NCBI GenBank assembly: GCA_946886375.1
Contig: CAMPIL010000068.1
Span: 1 to 12,392, forward strand
DNA length: 12,392 nucleotides
Reading direction: 5' to 3'
Source: an uncultured Phycisphaerales bacterium
GTDB taxonomy: Bacteria; Planctomycetota; Phycisphaerae; Phycisphaerales; SM1A02
In this document: positions 5,781-12,392 of the stretch, piece after piece
Position numbering within the stretch: position 1 is the first letter of the stretch
How the letters are laid out: each line of letters opens with the position of its first letter
Notes under the pieces: model-generated
What the model saw: the letters and a program-made list of their open reading frames with translations, nothing else
Database searches by the model: none
Told to the model about the DNA's origin: nothing
Made by a program: the position numbers and the translations under genes

Positions 5781-6572
5781 GTGTCTGCGACTCGGACAAC
5801 ACCATTGCCGCAAGAACAGGCAAACGACCTGATCTGGTCGACAAGCGACCTCAAGCGCGATCCGCACGCGGCGCCTGACAAGGCTGCGCGCGTGCAGCGC
5901 ATGTTCGCGGCCATTGCAGGCCGCTACGACCTCAACAATCGACTGCATTCCTTAGGCTTGGATCAGCGATGGCGCCGTCGCGCCGTGCAACTGAGCCAGG
6001 TGGGCGAAACAGATCATGTGCTTGATGTTGCCTGCGGCACCGGCGATCTGACGTTTGCGTTTGTGCGAGGCGGCGCACGTTCTGTCAAAGGAGTGGATTT
6101 CACTGCGGAGATGCTCGAGATCGCCCGGGAGAAGATTCCATCGAAATCGCATGCCGCAACCGCGCCGGTTTTTCAGCAAGGCGACGCGATGAACCTCGAG
6201 TTTCCAGACCAGTCATTCGATATCGTGTCGATCGCGTTCGGCATTCGCAATGTCTCTGATCCGGCCCGCGCCCTGCGAGAGTTTCGCCGCGTGCTGCGAG
6301 TCGGCGGGCGACTCATCGTGCTGGAATTCAGCCACCCTCGAAACGCGGTGATCCGTTGGGTCAACAAGGTGTATTGCAACGGCATCATGCCGTTCACCGC
6401 TTCATTGGTAGCGCGGGATCGCAGCGGGGCCTACCAGTATCTTCCAAAGTCTGTCGCGACGTTTCCCGATTCGGGTCAGTTCATGAAGCTGCTGGCATCG
6501 TGCGGGTTCGCAAATGTTCGCGCCCATCCGTTGACGTTCGGCGTGTGCACCGTGTACGTAGCGCACGTGTGA
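5781..6572 (+). CDS. menG: Demethylmenaquinone/ubiquinone methyltransferase (MenG/UbiE)
   Basis: 263 residues, class I SAM-dependent methyltransferase. SAM-binding motif LDVACGTGDL (81-90), acidic residue in VKGVDFT (102-108), motif FGIRNVSDPARALREF (153-168) and RVLRVGGRLIVLEFSHP (170-186), the UbiE/MenG signature. The N-terminal family signature YDLNNRLHSLGLDQRW is at 49-64, and the C-terminal AYQYLPKSVATFP at 217-229 is also typical. It methylates the quinone ring in the last steps of menaquinone (or ubiquinone) synthesis at the inner membrane; menaquinone is the likelier quinone for a planctomycete. About 30 residues precede the conserved DKAARVQRMFAAIAGRYD block, slightly more than usual. 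GTG start without Shine-Dalgarno; see the -10-like box. No other quinone genes are nearby. The gene converges on the matrixin gene with a 12-bp gap. Confidence 0.92.
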   Translation: MSATRTTPLPQEQANDLIWSTSDLKRDPHAAPDKAARVQRMFAAIAGRYDLNNRLHSLGLDQRWRRRAVQLSQVGETDHVLDVACGTGDLTFAFVRGGARSVKGVDFTAEMLEIAREKIPSKSHAATAPVFQQGDAMNLEFPDQSFDIVSIAFGIRNVSDPARALREFRRVLRVGGRLIVLEFSHPRNAVIRWVNKVYCNGIMPFTASLVARDRSGAYQYLPKSVATFPDSGQFMKLLASCGFANVRAHPLTFGVCTVYVAHV

Positions 6573-6580
6573 ACGTGCGC
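6561..6580. terminator. Strong GC hairpin over the menG stop, likely shared terminator
   Basis: GCGCACGT and ACGTGCGC form a perfect 8-bp stem. The 4-base loop, GTGA, contains the menG stop codon TGA. The element ends four bases before the stop of the convergent matrixin gene (6585), so one hairpin could serve both transcripts. Neither side has a T-tract, so factor-dependent or non-canonical termination, or 3'-end protection, is more likely than a classic intrinsic terminator. Confidence 0.45.
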
Positions 6581-6584
6581 GCGA

Positions 6585-7895
6585 TTACTGGCCGATGGTC
6601 ACCGGACCGCCCGACGCTTCGATCATGACTGATTGATCGATGCCCTTGGGGAATGTCTCGCTGGACGTTCCGGATTTGACGCGGATGGTGGCGTCGGGAC
6701 CGGCTGCTGAAAGCGCGGCTTGAAGCGTCTTATACGGCTGGCTCGGCGATCCGGTGGAGGGTCCTACGTAGGTGAAATCAACCCAGATCACCGGCACCGC
6801 GCCGTAAATGGCCACAACCCCGTCGATATCGTCCTGCGCGAGCGTGCGAGGCTGAATGTTGCACGTGCCGGTGGTGGCGAACATCGTCGCGCCGCCGACC
6901 GCTGTATGGCCAAGCCCAAGGGCGTGTCCGAATTCATGGCAGGCGATGGATTGAAGGTCCATCAGGCTCTCGCAGTCGCCAGTTACTCCGTTCCAGAACT
7001 CGAAGTGAAAGTCGTTGAAGATCATGTCCCATTCAACCAGGTTCGTGCCGATGCTCCAGACGTGCGTCACGGCGATGGTGCTTTCGGCGATGCCGGCGGT
7101 GTTCTGGAAGAATACGAAATTGTCCTCATCGAACTTGTCCGCCGTGGAGGCCGTCGGCCCGCCATAGGCGAATGCAAAATCCGCGCCGCTGTCGGTCCAT
7201 GCGTTCGCGCCGGCCCGAAGCGCGGTGATCTGCTGACCAGCTGTTCCCGCGGATGCGTCCGCACAATTGGCGTTGATGAAAAAACTCTCACCCATCGGGT
7301 TGGATTGCCAGGTCCAGTCGTACGCAAGCAGCGCGAAGTTCAGAACGGCGTCGAAACTGAACGGCCCGGCGTAGGGTGCCGGTGTGAGTTCCGGATTCCC
7401 CGGCAGCGCGGCACGGATTTCATCCAGCACATCCTTCAACGGGCGCTTGGTCGATGCATCCATTCGATGGCGGAAGTCCGGATCGCTGCGCACTGCGTCC
7501 TTGCCGTCGGTCAGCAGCGCCCCCTGGTATTCGCCGGTCAGTTGATTGCCCGGACCGTTGACAAACAACAGCACGTGATCGTCCACGATGAAGCGCGGCG
7601 TCACGGATGTCGCCAGCGTCAGGTCGCCAATAGTTCCGCCAACCACGTTCAGCGAGATGCGATCATCAGGCAGGCCCTTGATGCGATCAACGACTTTTAC
7701 GTCGATGCGGCTGATGATGAGCGAATGATCGGCATTCCATTCGGACACAACTTCCAGAACGTCGCCGATGACGATAAGGTCGGATTTTTCCGTCAGTTGG
7801 GCGATCGAACGCGCGACAACAGCCGCCTTGGCGGGAGAGCAGGCCGCCAGCAGTGCCGCGGCCAGGAGCATCAATCGCAGGGCATTGAGGGTCAT
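6585..7895 (-). CDS. Secreted matrixin-type (M10-like) zinc metalloprotease
   Basis: 436 residues. The N-terminus has a hydrophobic signal (LRLMLLAAALLAAC) that could be a lipoprotein signal with Cys19 (lipobox LAAC) or cleave later near AKA-A. Residues ~28-170 form a beta-rich domain of a kind I know in other secreted proteins (VVARSIAQLTEKSDLIVIGD, TPRFIVDDHVLLFV). The catalytic domain (about 180-365) has HEFGHALGLGH at 320-330, with His320, His324 and His330 as zinc ligands, Glu321 as catalytic base and a Met-turn at Met338, as in matrixins. The last ~65 residues (WVDFTYVGPSTGSPSQPYKT to GGPVTIGQ) look like the first turns of a beta-helix, probably a short C-terminal surface module. AGGA lies seven bases before the ATG. 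The gene is 31 bp downstream of the tail-fibre-like gene on the same strand, probably cotranscribed. Substrate unknown. Confidence 0.85.
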   Translation of the reverse strand: MTLNALRLMLLAAALLAACSPAKAAVVARSIAQLTEKSDLIVIGDVLEVVSEWNADHSLIISRIDVKVVDRIKGLPDDRISLNVVGGTIGDLTLATSVTPRFIVDDHVLLFVNGPGNQLTGEYQGALLTDGKDAVRSDPDFRHRMDASTKRPLKDVLDEIRAALPGNPELTPAPYAGPFSFDAVLNFALLAYDWTWQSNPMGESFFINANCADASAGTAGQQITALRAGANAWTDSGADFAFAYGGPTASTADKFDEDNFVFFQNTAGIAESTIAVTHVWSIGTNLVEWDMIFNDFHFEFWNGVTGDCESLMDLQSIACHEFGHALGLGHTAVGGATMFATTGTCNIQPRTLAQDDIDGVVAIYGAVPVIWVDFTYVGPSTGSPSQPYKTLQAALSAAGPDATIRVKSGTSSETFPKGIDQSVMIEASGGPVTIGQ

Positions 7896-7926
7896 GTTGA
7901 GTTCCTGTGAAAGCGCTGCGTGAAAA

Positions 7927-8994
7927 TCACTGAAGGTTCACAAGCACCAGCACTAATCCGCGCCCGTCGCCCAAGTTGGTCATGGCCTTGCCGATGACCG
8001 CGCCGTGGGCGCGTGATGAATCGATCGCTTTCATGGCGTGGCCGGGCGTTGCGGAGGTCGTCAGCAGATCACCCGGCTGAATCGATGCGGCGGATGCATC
8101 GCACCAGCACCACACGCGACCGGTCAGCGCCACGGGATGTTCGCCGTCGGCCAGCGGATTGCCCGCGGCTCGCATCACCATGCCCGGGCTCAATCCATTC
8201 GCGCCGGAGATGACGCCGGCCACTTTCCGGTCGTATGGCTCTCGAGCGATCTTCAATTCCCCCGCACGATCCGGATCGATCACCATGACCATGCCGGGCT
8301 GCGGCTTTTCTGTTGGATCGCAGTCAGAGACTGTGAATGGCTCGGCGAGATCGGCCCCGCCCCGAATGGTGAGCACCGGCACCGAGAGGTTGCTGCTGGC
8401 GAAGATAAGCCCGCCGTTTGCGGTGTTGCGCACCTGCATGCGCTCGATGCCTTCGGTCTTGAAGGTGATGGTTCTGCCGTTGACTTCCAACTGGCTGCCG
8501 GCGCGCTTGACGTTGTACTGGGCCGGTTCGTTGCGACTGAGCAATCCGCCGTTGAAGTAGATGTTGCCGTTGACATCGAGTTTCGCCTGCGGATTGATCA
8601 CGCCGATGCCGACCTTGCCCTCGAAGTAATTGCGTCCGCCGACGAACCAGCCGGCGTACCCGGTGGGGCTGTTGGTTTTGCCCACGATGGCGAAGTTGGT
8701 TCCGGTGCTGGTGTTGGCCAAGCCATAGAGCGCGCGGCCGTCGGGGCTGTCGGTCTGACCGTACACGGCATGATTGAACCCGCTTGCCGCGTCGGAGTAG
8801 GCGAAGACCGCGCGCGTGCCCGCGCTGCGCACCTCGAGCGTGTGCGCTGGGTTGTTGGTTCCAATGCCTACGTTCCCGGCGTTGTAAAAGACCTTCACGC
8901 CGTTGAGCGACCATTGCGCCGAAGCACTCAACGAGGTGAAGTGCATCAGCGAGACCAGAACAATGAGCAGTCGCGTGGTTTGCATGGCGGTCAT
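7927..8994 (-). CDS. Secreted tail-fibre-like protein with GIGT-NP-LEV repeats
   Basis: 355 residues from the chosen ATG. Signal peptide about 1-26 (LLIVLVSLMHFTSLSASA), then WSLNGVKVFYNAG. Two copies of a short motif, GNVGIGTNNPAHTLEV (40-55) and GKVGIGVINPQAKLDV (126-141), match the segment found before beta-structured regions of phage tail fibres and many bacterial surface proteins. The C-terminal third (about 250-355: YDRKVAGVISGANGLSPG, PVALTGRVWCWCDA, IQPGDLLTTSATPGHAMKA, GAVIGKAM) is a conserved module often ending such proteins; I cannot name its function surely. No phage structural genes lie nearby, so this is a host surface protein, not prophage. The frame is open to 9102, but the extra 36 residues precede the signal and look non-coding. 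The start is 8994 or 8985; neither has a clear Shine-Dalgarno. The matrixin gene follows. Confidence 0.75.
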   Translation of the reverse strand: MTAMQTTRLLIVLVSLMHFTSLSASAQWSLNGVKVFYNAGNVGIGTNNPAHTLEVRSAGTRAVFAYSDAASGFNHAVYGQTDSPDGRALYGLANTSTGTNFAIVGKTNSPTGYAGWFVGGRNYFEGKVGIGVINPQAKLDVNGNIYFNGGLLSRNEPAQYNVKRAGSQLEVNGRTITFKTEGIERMQVRNTANGGLIFASSNLSVPVLTIRGGADLAEPFTVSDCDPTEKPQPGMVMVIDPDRAGELKIAREPYDRKVAGVISGANGLSPGMVMRAAGNPLADGEHPVALTGRVWCWCDASAASIQPGDLLTTSATPGHAMKAIDSSRAHGAVIGKAMTNLGDGRGLVLVLVNLQ

Positions 8995-9137
8995 CCGAGG
9001 CAAGGGGGCGGGAAGGGGATCAAACGTGCTGGCAAATTGGACAATCTGGATGATCGGCCAAGGTACGACTCGCTCGTGTCCCTCACAAGACTTTTGTTGC
9101 ATTCATCGACAAGTCAGGGCAGATTTCTGTTGCTGGA

Positions 9138-9168
9138 GGCAGGCGACGGGCGAAAACAACCGCCTGCC
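9138..9168. repeat. 8-bp inverted repeat in the divergent region before the sigma gene
   Basis: GGCAGGCG and CGCCTGCC pair perfectly around 15 bases. It lies in the 266-bp gene-free stretch (8995-9260) between the tail-fibre-like gene and the ECF sigma gene, about 120 bases from the sigma start. It is a candidate operator or hairpin; I see no gene in the rest of this gap. Confidence 0.45.
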
Positions 9169-9213
9169 GGGTGGTCTGACGCGTTGAATCGCCCCGGAGT
9201 TACCCGGTCGGGC

Positions 9214-9230
9214 GTTTGCAACCGGTTTGC
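9214..9230 (+). promoter_or_regulatory. Direct repeat GTTTGC x2, 11-bp period, upstream of the ECF gene
   Basis: GTTTGC occurs at 9214-9219 and 9225-9230, one helical turn apart. It lies 15-31 bases upstream of the TACAAT box, so it covers the -35 zone. No good -35 hexamer is seen at the normal spacing, which fits a promoter that needs an activator. The repeat is short and could be chance. Confidence 0.3.
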
Positions 9231-9244
9231 GGCAGTCGGGTAGT

Positions 9245-9250
9245 TACAAT
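9245..9250 (+). promoter_or_regulatory. -10-like box (TACAAT) ten bases before the ECF sigma start
   Basis: TACAAT matches the -10 consensus at five of six positions. Ten bases separate it from the ATG at 9261. The upstream ATG at 9249 overlaps the box and would lie upstream of the predicted transcription start, which favours 9261 as the true start. Confidence 0.45.
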
Positions 9251-9260
9251 GATGGGCATC

Positions 9261-9845
9261 ATGCTGAAGTCATCTGAAGTCACGCTGATTCGCAAGGCCA
9301 AGGCAGGCGATGCTCGCGCGATTGAAGCATTGATTCGAGGTCACCAGGAGGCGCTGTACGCCTTCATGCTGCGCATGTCCGGCCGGGCCGATGTCGCGGA
9401 GGACATCGTGCAGGAGGCGTTCGTGCGCGTGCTGAAGAATCTCGACCGCTTCGACACTCGCTTCCGGTTCAGCACATGGCTGTTCACCATTGCCAAGCGT
9501 CTGTACGTCAATGCGATGCAGAAGCATCGGCCCACCTACGACAGTGATGTAGTCGGCGATCAGCACGCGGAACCGGCTTGGCCCGGCGGGAGCGCGGCGC
9601 AGCGAGAGACGATGCAGAACGCGCGCAGCGTCATCGACTTCGCACTTGCAGAACTCGCGCCCCAGCAGCGCGAAATCATTCTGCTGTTTCACCAGCAGAA
9701 CTGGCCGATTACCGAAATTGCGGTGTACTACAACATGCCCGAGGGCACGGTGAAAAGTCACCTGCACCGCGCCCGCAAGCGCATGAAGAAGGCGATTGAA
9801 TCTTCGGAACTCATGAGCCAGCACGCCCGGGAGGTGTGGTCATGA
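9261..9845 (+). CDS. ECF-type RNA polymerase sigma factor
   Basis: 194 residues from the chosen ATG. Sigma region 2 spans about 22-90, with AEDIVQEAFVRVLKNLDRFD and FRFSTWLFTIAKRLYVNAMQ contacting core polymerase and the -10 element. Region 4 spans about 124-177, with LAPQQREIILL and the helix-turn-helix TEIAVYYNMPEGTVKSHLHR that reads the -35. A linker of about 30 residues joins them and there is no region 1 or 3, the ECF layout. In-frame starts also exist at 9216 (TTG), 9249 and 9252; none has a Shine-Dalgarno, and 9261 gives the conventional N-terminus just ahead of TLIRKAKAGD. The stop overlaps the next ATG (ATGA, 9842-9845), so the following membrane protein is translationally coupled and is a candidate regulator of this sigma factor. 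Confidence 0.92.
   Translation: MLKSSEVTLIRKAKAGDARAIEALIRGHQEALYAFMLRMSGRADVAEDIVQEAFVRVLKNLDRFDTRFRFSTWLFTIAKRLYVNAMQKHRPTYDSDVVGDQHAEPAWPGGSAAQRETMQNARSVIDFALAELAPQQREIILLFHQQNWPITEIAVYYNMPEGTVKSHLHRARKRMKKAIESSELMSQHAREVWS
9829..9834 (+). promoter_or_regulatory. Ribosome binding site of the sigma-coupled membrane protein
   Basis: GGGAGG ends seven bases before the ATG at 9842, inside the sigma gene's last codons. It selects the ATG in the ATGA overlap over the GTG at 9836. Confidence 0.7.
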
Positions 9846-10324
9846 GATGGCGCAAGAAGGGTGACGCTTCAAATCATCGCGACAAGGTTCCGCCGGCTGA
9901 GGAACTCGATTTCCTTGGCTTGCACCGGAACCAGGGCGAAGCCCCGGATTTGACGCGGCGAATCATGGGGCAATTGGGGTACATGCAGGTGGGGCCGCGC
10001 GTGGCGCGGCGGCACCGAATTCGACGCATCGCAGGCCGAATCGGAACGCTCGCCGTCGCTGTTCTTGCACTGAGTGTCGGCATGCGGTTCTATGAGAACG
10101 GCTCGGATGCGCGTCGGCCGGCGGGTGTGACGATTCCCGCCGCGATCGGCAACGATGTGCAGCGCCAACAGAATCAGATCGGCAATGTGATCCGCTCCAT
10201 TCGCAACCTCTCGCTGCCGCCGCGGCCCCTCGAGATTGAGCCTGCCGCTCCCGATGATGATTCTCCTCCCAGGATGCTGGAGCAGGATGACCACGGGTCA
10301 ACTGCTCCGTTCCGGTGGGTGTAA
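9842..10324 (+). CDS. Single-pass membrane protein coupled to the ECF sigma factor
   Basis: 160 residues. The N-terminal 66 are hydrophilic and strongly basic close to the membrane (RRHRIRRIAGR); one transmembrane segment follows (about 67-83, IGTLAVAVLALSVGMRF); the C-terminal ~75 residues are outside by the positive-inside rule, with a Gln/Asn/Arg-rich patch and a Pro/Asp-rich end. The cytoplasmic part contains PDLTRRIMGQLGYM (35-48), a short segment that I think recurs in planctomycete proteins next to ECF genes. The position, coupling and topology suit an anti-sigma factor, but there is no Cys at all, so the zinc-binding HxxxCxxC anti-sigma motif is absent. The role is therefore inference from context. 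The next gene starts 10 bp after the stop. Confidence 0.75.
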   Translation: MRWRKKGDASNHRDKVPPAEELDFLGLHRNQGEAPDLTRRIMGQLGYMQVGPRVARRHRIRRIAGRIGTLAVAVLALSVGMRFYENGSDARRPAGVTIPAAIGNDVQRQQNQIGNVIRSIRNLSLPPRPLEIEPAAPDDDSPPRMLEQDDHGSTAPFRWV

Positions 10325-10334
10325 TTGAGCAGTC

Positions 10335-11888
10335 ATGATCGCGACCGGCGCATTGATTCTTGCACTCGGCCTCGGAGCCACGACATACGTCGATGCGGGG
10401 CCGTTCGCCGACAGCCGACTGGCCCCGCCGGATGTCGCCCTGTTCGTGCATGTCGAGGGCGCGGCCGAAATTCGCAAGGATTTGGCTGACCGTCCCATTT
10501 CGCACTGGATCAACTCTGTTATTCAGAACGGCGAAATCCGCGCTGCATGGTCCGGCCTGGCCAAGGCGGCCAACGCCGATGAGGGCAGACTCCTTGACGT
10601 TTGCCTTGGTCAGCGATGCACCTTCATGACGCGCGAAGGCGGTCAGTGGGCGCTTGTGACCGAAGTCAACGAGCAGAAAACCGCCGCGCTCTTGCGCAAC
10701 CTCAACGTCCGCGTGCGCGAGCCGCGCGCCGGGTTCGCCATGGCTGAACTTCCTGAGCAGGAAATGGTGCTGGCGCGAGGCGACGGCGTGCTGGTCGTCG
10801 GTCCGGCGAAACAGGCCGGGTTGTTTTACGATGTCCTGCCGCGCCTGGGAGAGCTTCAACCAGAATTGGATTCGCTTTCAGCGCAGCCGTGCATGGAGCA
10901 TGCGCGTACGTTGGGGGCGGGGCGCATCGCGGTGTATACGCGGCACAAATTGCCCCTGGGCGGATTCTCCGCTGCGGTCATGACCATGCGAGGCGAGAAC
11001 GTCTCGATTCGTCATGCCGCAAAGTTCGCCAATGCGCCGTTCAGTCATGGCGTGACGAAACTTGCCTGCGACTTCTCGCCCGTGCTTCGATTTGAGCGCG
11101 AATCCCTCGTGGCGTTCATGCAGCCCACGGATGTCGATGACGGGCCGATCGAATCGTTCCTCGCAGCGAACTTCGGTGAAGGACTTCTCAGCCCAACCAT
11201 GCGCAAGAACCTCGGCGATCGACGGCTGGTGGTCGTGGGTGAAGTGGAAGGGCGCGAACTCGATCAGCCGGTGGACCTGCTCAATCCAGCCGTCGTCAGT
11301 TGCATGCAAGTCAAGGATGGCGAAGTCGCGCTCTCGCAATTGGATGAACAGATGACAAGGGTCGCGCACCGTTTGAACGATCTGGGCAATGGCGCGTACC
11401 TGATCAAGACGCCGCCTCTGCGGAATCTGTCCAGACAGGAGCCGCGCGAAATCGATCTTTCCGGCGCGACGAACTGGTTCACCGGCGGGTTTCCGGTCAT
11501 GCAGAATGTGAACCTCACCTGGACGGTGACCAAGGGCCCGCAGGGCGCATGGTTCGTGGTAGCCAGCGATCGCAAGCCGCTGGAGGACGTCGTGAAGACG
11601 CTGAAGGCCGACTGCCCCGAAGATCCGAAATTCGTCGGGCGATTTGAAAGTTGCGGCACGGGCAACGGCGTGCGCATCAGCCGGCATCTGCAGAGTTGGA
11701 GCGATCACGCTAACAAATTCGCCGAGGCAGATCAGGCCGCGGAATTCAGCGCCACGCTGCGGATGATGTCGGAACTTGCCGGCGGGATGCAATCCTGCCG
11801 CTGGCAATTGGCCCGTCCCAGCGCCAACGAAATGCGGCTGGATGTGCAGATCACCCTGGCGCCGCCGGAATCGTCGCGCGAAGAATAG
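10335..11888 (+). CDS. Large exported protein of unknown function in the ECF operon
   Basis: 517 residues. A short hydrophobic N-terminus ([21 protein letters not shown]) looks like a signal peptide or anchor. The next segment, [20 protein letters not shown] (29-48), resembles the start of planctomycete exported proteins of the DUF3352 kind, and the end ([13 protein letters not shown]) is similar in style; I treat this as a weak resemblance. Eight Cys (90, 95, 186, 245, 323, 427, 440, 488), an even number in an exported protein, allow four disulfides. No catalytic motif is recognised. It begins 10 bp after the sigma-coupled membrane protein with only a weak upstream GAG, so it is very probably cotranscribed and perhaps translated by re-initiation. 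It may be the sensor partner or the main output of the sigma unit. Confidence 0.78.
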   Translation: MIATGALILALGLGATTYVDAGPFADSRLAPPDVALFVHVEGAAEIRKDLADRPISHWINSVIQNGEIRAAWSGLAKAANADEGRLLDVCLGQRCTFMTREGGQWALVTEVNEQKTAALLRNLNVRVREPRAGFAMAELPEQEMVLARGDGVLVVGPAKQAGLFYDVLPRLGELQPELDSLSAQPCMEHARTLGAGRIAVYTRHKLPLGGFSAAVMTMRGENVSIRHAAKFANAPFSHGVTKLACDFSPVLRFERESLVAFMQPTDVDDGPIESFLAANFGEGLLSPTMRKNLGDRRLVVVGEVEGRELDQPVDLLNPAVVSCMQVKDGEVALSQLDEQMTRVAHRLNDLGNGAYLIKTPPLRNLSRQEPREIDLSGATNWFTGGFPVMQNVNLTWTVTKGPQGAWFVVASDRKPLEDVVKTLKADCPEDPKFVGRFESCGTGNGVRISRHLQSWSDHANKFAEADQAAEFSATLRMMSELAGGMQSCRWQLARPSANEMRLDVQITLAPPESSREE

Positions 11889-11950
11889 TCGCCGGGCTGA
11901 GAGCAGATTATGTGTTTTTCGTTGGCATCGCCGCCATCCGGCTGCACGCC

Positions 11951-11956
11951 TATCAT
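11951..11956 (+). promoter_or_regulatory. -10-like box (TATCAT) nine bases before typA
   Basis: CTATCAT here is identical to that before menG and has the same nine-base distance to the start codon. No Shine-Dalgarno lies between box and ATG, and the next 9 bases are CT-rich. TTGGCA at 11922-11927 would be a fine -35 but is 23 bases away, too far for the usual spacing. Confidence 0.45.
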
Positions 11957-11965
11957 CTTCGCCTC

Positions 11966-12392
<427 letters not shown>

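Noticed and set aside
5731..5844. N-terminal extension of the M48 protease
   Set aside because: The extension has no signal peptide at its own start, would overlap the divergent menG start, and the internal ATG has GGAGG followed by a lipoprotein signal.
6585..6790. Matrixin gene truncated in its C-terminal beta-helix
   Set aside because: The short module ending in GGPVTIGQ resembles C-terminal modules I know from other secreted proteins, and no leftover helix coding is seen beyond the stop, which abuts menG.
6720..7910. Long open frame (396 codons) antisense to the matrixin gene
   Set aside because: It mirrors the codon phase of a GC-rich gene with a clear zinc motif, has an Arg/Gly/His-rich product with no family features, and has no start context. 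It is a shadow frame.
7927..8994. Prophage remnant, suggested by tail-fibre-like repeats
   Set aside because: No capsid, portal, integrase or other tail genes nearby, and the protein has a Sec signal peptide, which phage fibres lack.
8038..9243. Long open frame (401 codons) antisense to the tail-fibre-like gene
   Set aside because: It crosses from coding into the intergenic gap without signals, and its product has low complexity without recognisable domains. The minus-strand gene has a signal peptide and repeats.
9842..10324. Classical zinc-binding anti-sigma factor
   Set aside because: The protein has no cysteine, so the HxxxCxxC motif cannot be present. Only topology and position support an anti-sigma role.
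10878..11807. Open frame on the minus strand inside the 517-residue exported protein gene
   Set aside because: Product is His/Arg-rich with no motif; the plus-strand frame fits the operon and has a signal peptide.
11922..11956. TTGGCA and TATCAT as a sigma-70 promoter for typA
   Set aside because: The spacer is 23 bases, too long for a standard promoter. I kept only the -10-like box.

Overview
The window looks like chromosomal DNA of a GC-rich planctomycete, most likely of the Phycisphaerae type. The clearest sign is a secreted beta-helix protein ending in dockerin-like modules with the core VNVNDLLAVINNWG, a C-terminal signature common in secreted proteins of that class. The mix of housekeeping genes (L21, MenG/UbiE, TypA) with large secreted proteins of poorly known function fits the same group. 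I see no tRNA, rRNA, CRISPR array, insertion sequence or phage integration module. This assignment is from pattern recognition only.

Layout. (1) 2-1278 (+): the 3' part of a secreted parallel beta-helix protein with a dockerin-like C-terminus. The reading frame breaks near 1030-1050, and a second dockerin-like repeat plus tail continues in another frame. (2) 1306-2646 (-): an AmpG-type muropeptide permease. (3) 2802-3152 (+): ribosomal protein L21, with a good sigma-70-type promoter and no rpmA behind it. (4) 3142-5730 (-): three co-directional genes, an M48 metalloprotease lipoprotein, an amidohydrolase-fold protein lacking most metal ligands, and a small unknown lipoprotein whose 3' end overlaps rplU. 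(5) 5781-6572 (+): menG/ubiE methyltransferase. (6) 6585-8994 (-): a tail-fibre-like secreted protein followed by a matrixin-type metalloprotease. (7) 9261-11888 (+): an ECF sigma factor, a single-pass membrane protein and a 517-residue exported protein, apparently one transcription unit. (8) 11966 to the window end (+): the N-terminal part of TypA/BipA.

How the parts may work together. Several products face the envelope: muropeptide uptake, outer lipoprotein proteolysis, secreted metalloprotease and beta-helix proteins. The ECF sigma factor is translationally coupled to a membrane protein that lacks the usual zinc anti-sigma motif, followed by a cysteine-containing exported protein. This resembles a surface-signalling unit, but that reading is inference.

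The most unexpected signal is regulatory. Several genes lacking a Shine-Dalgarno sequence (menG, typA, the ECF sigma gene, and the small lipoprotein if its second Met is used) have a -10-like hexamer (TATCAT, TATCAT, TACAAT, TATCTT) 9-10 nt before the start codon. That is the geometry of leaderless transcripts. Genes such as rplU, the M48 protease, the amidohydrolase, the matrixin and the post-sigma gene have ordinary Shine-Dalgarno sites instead.
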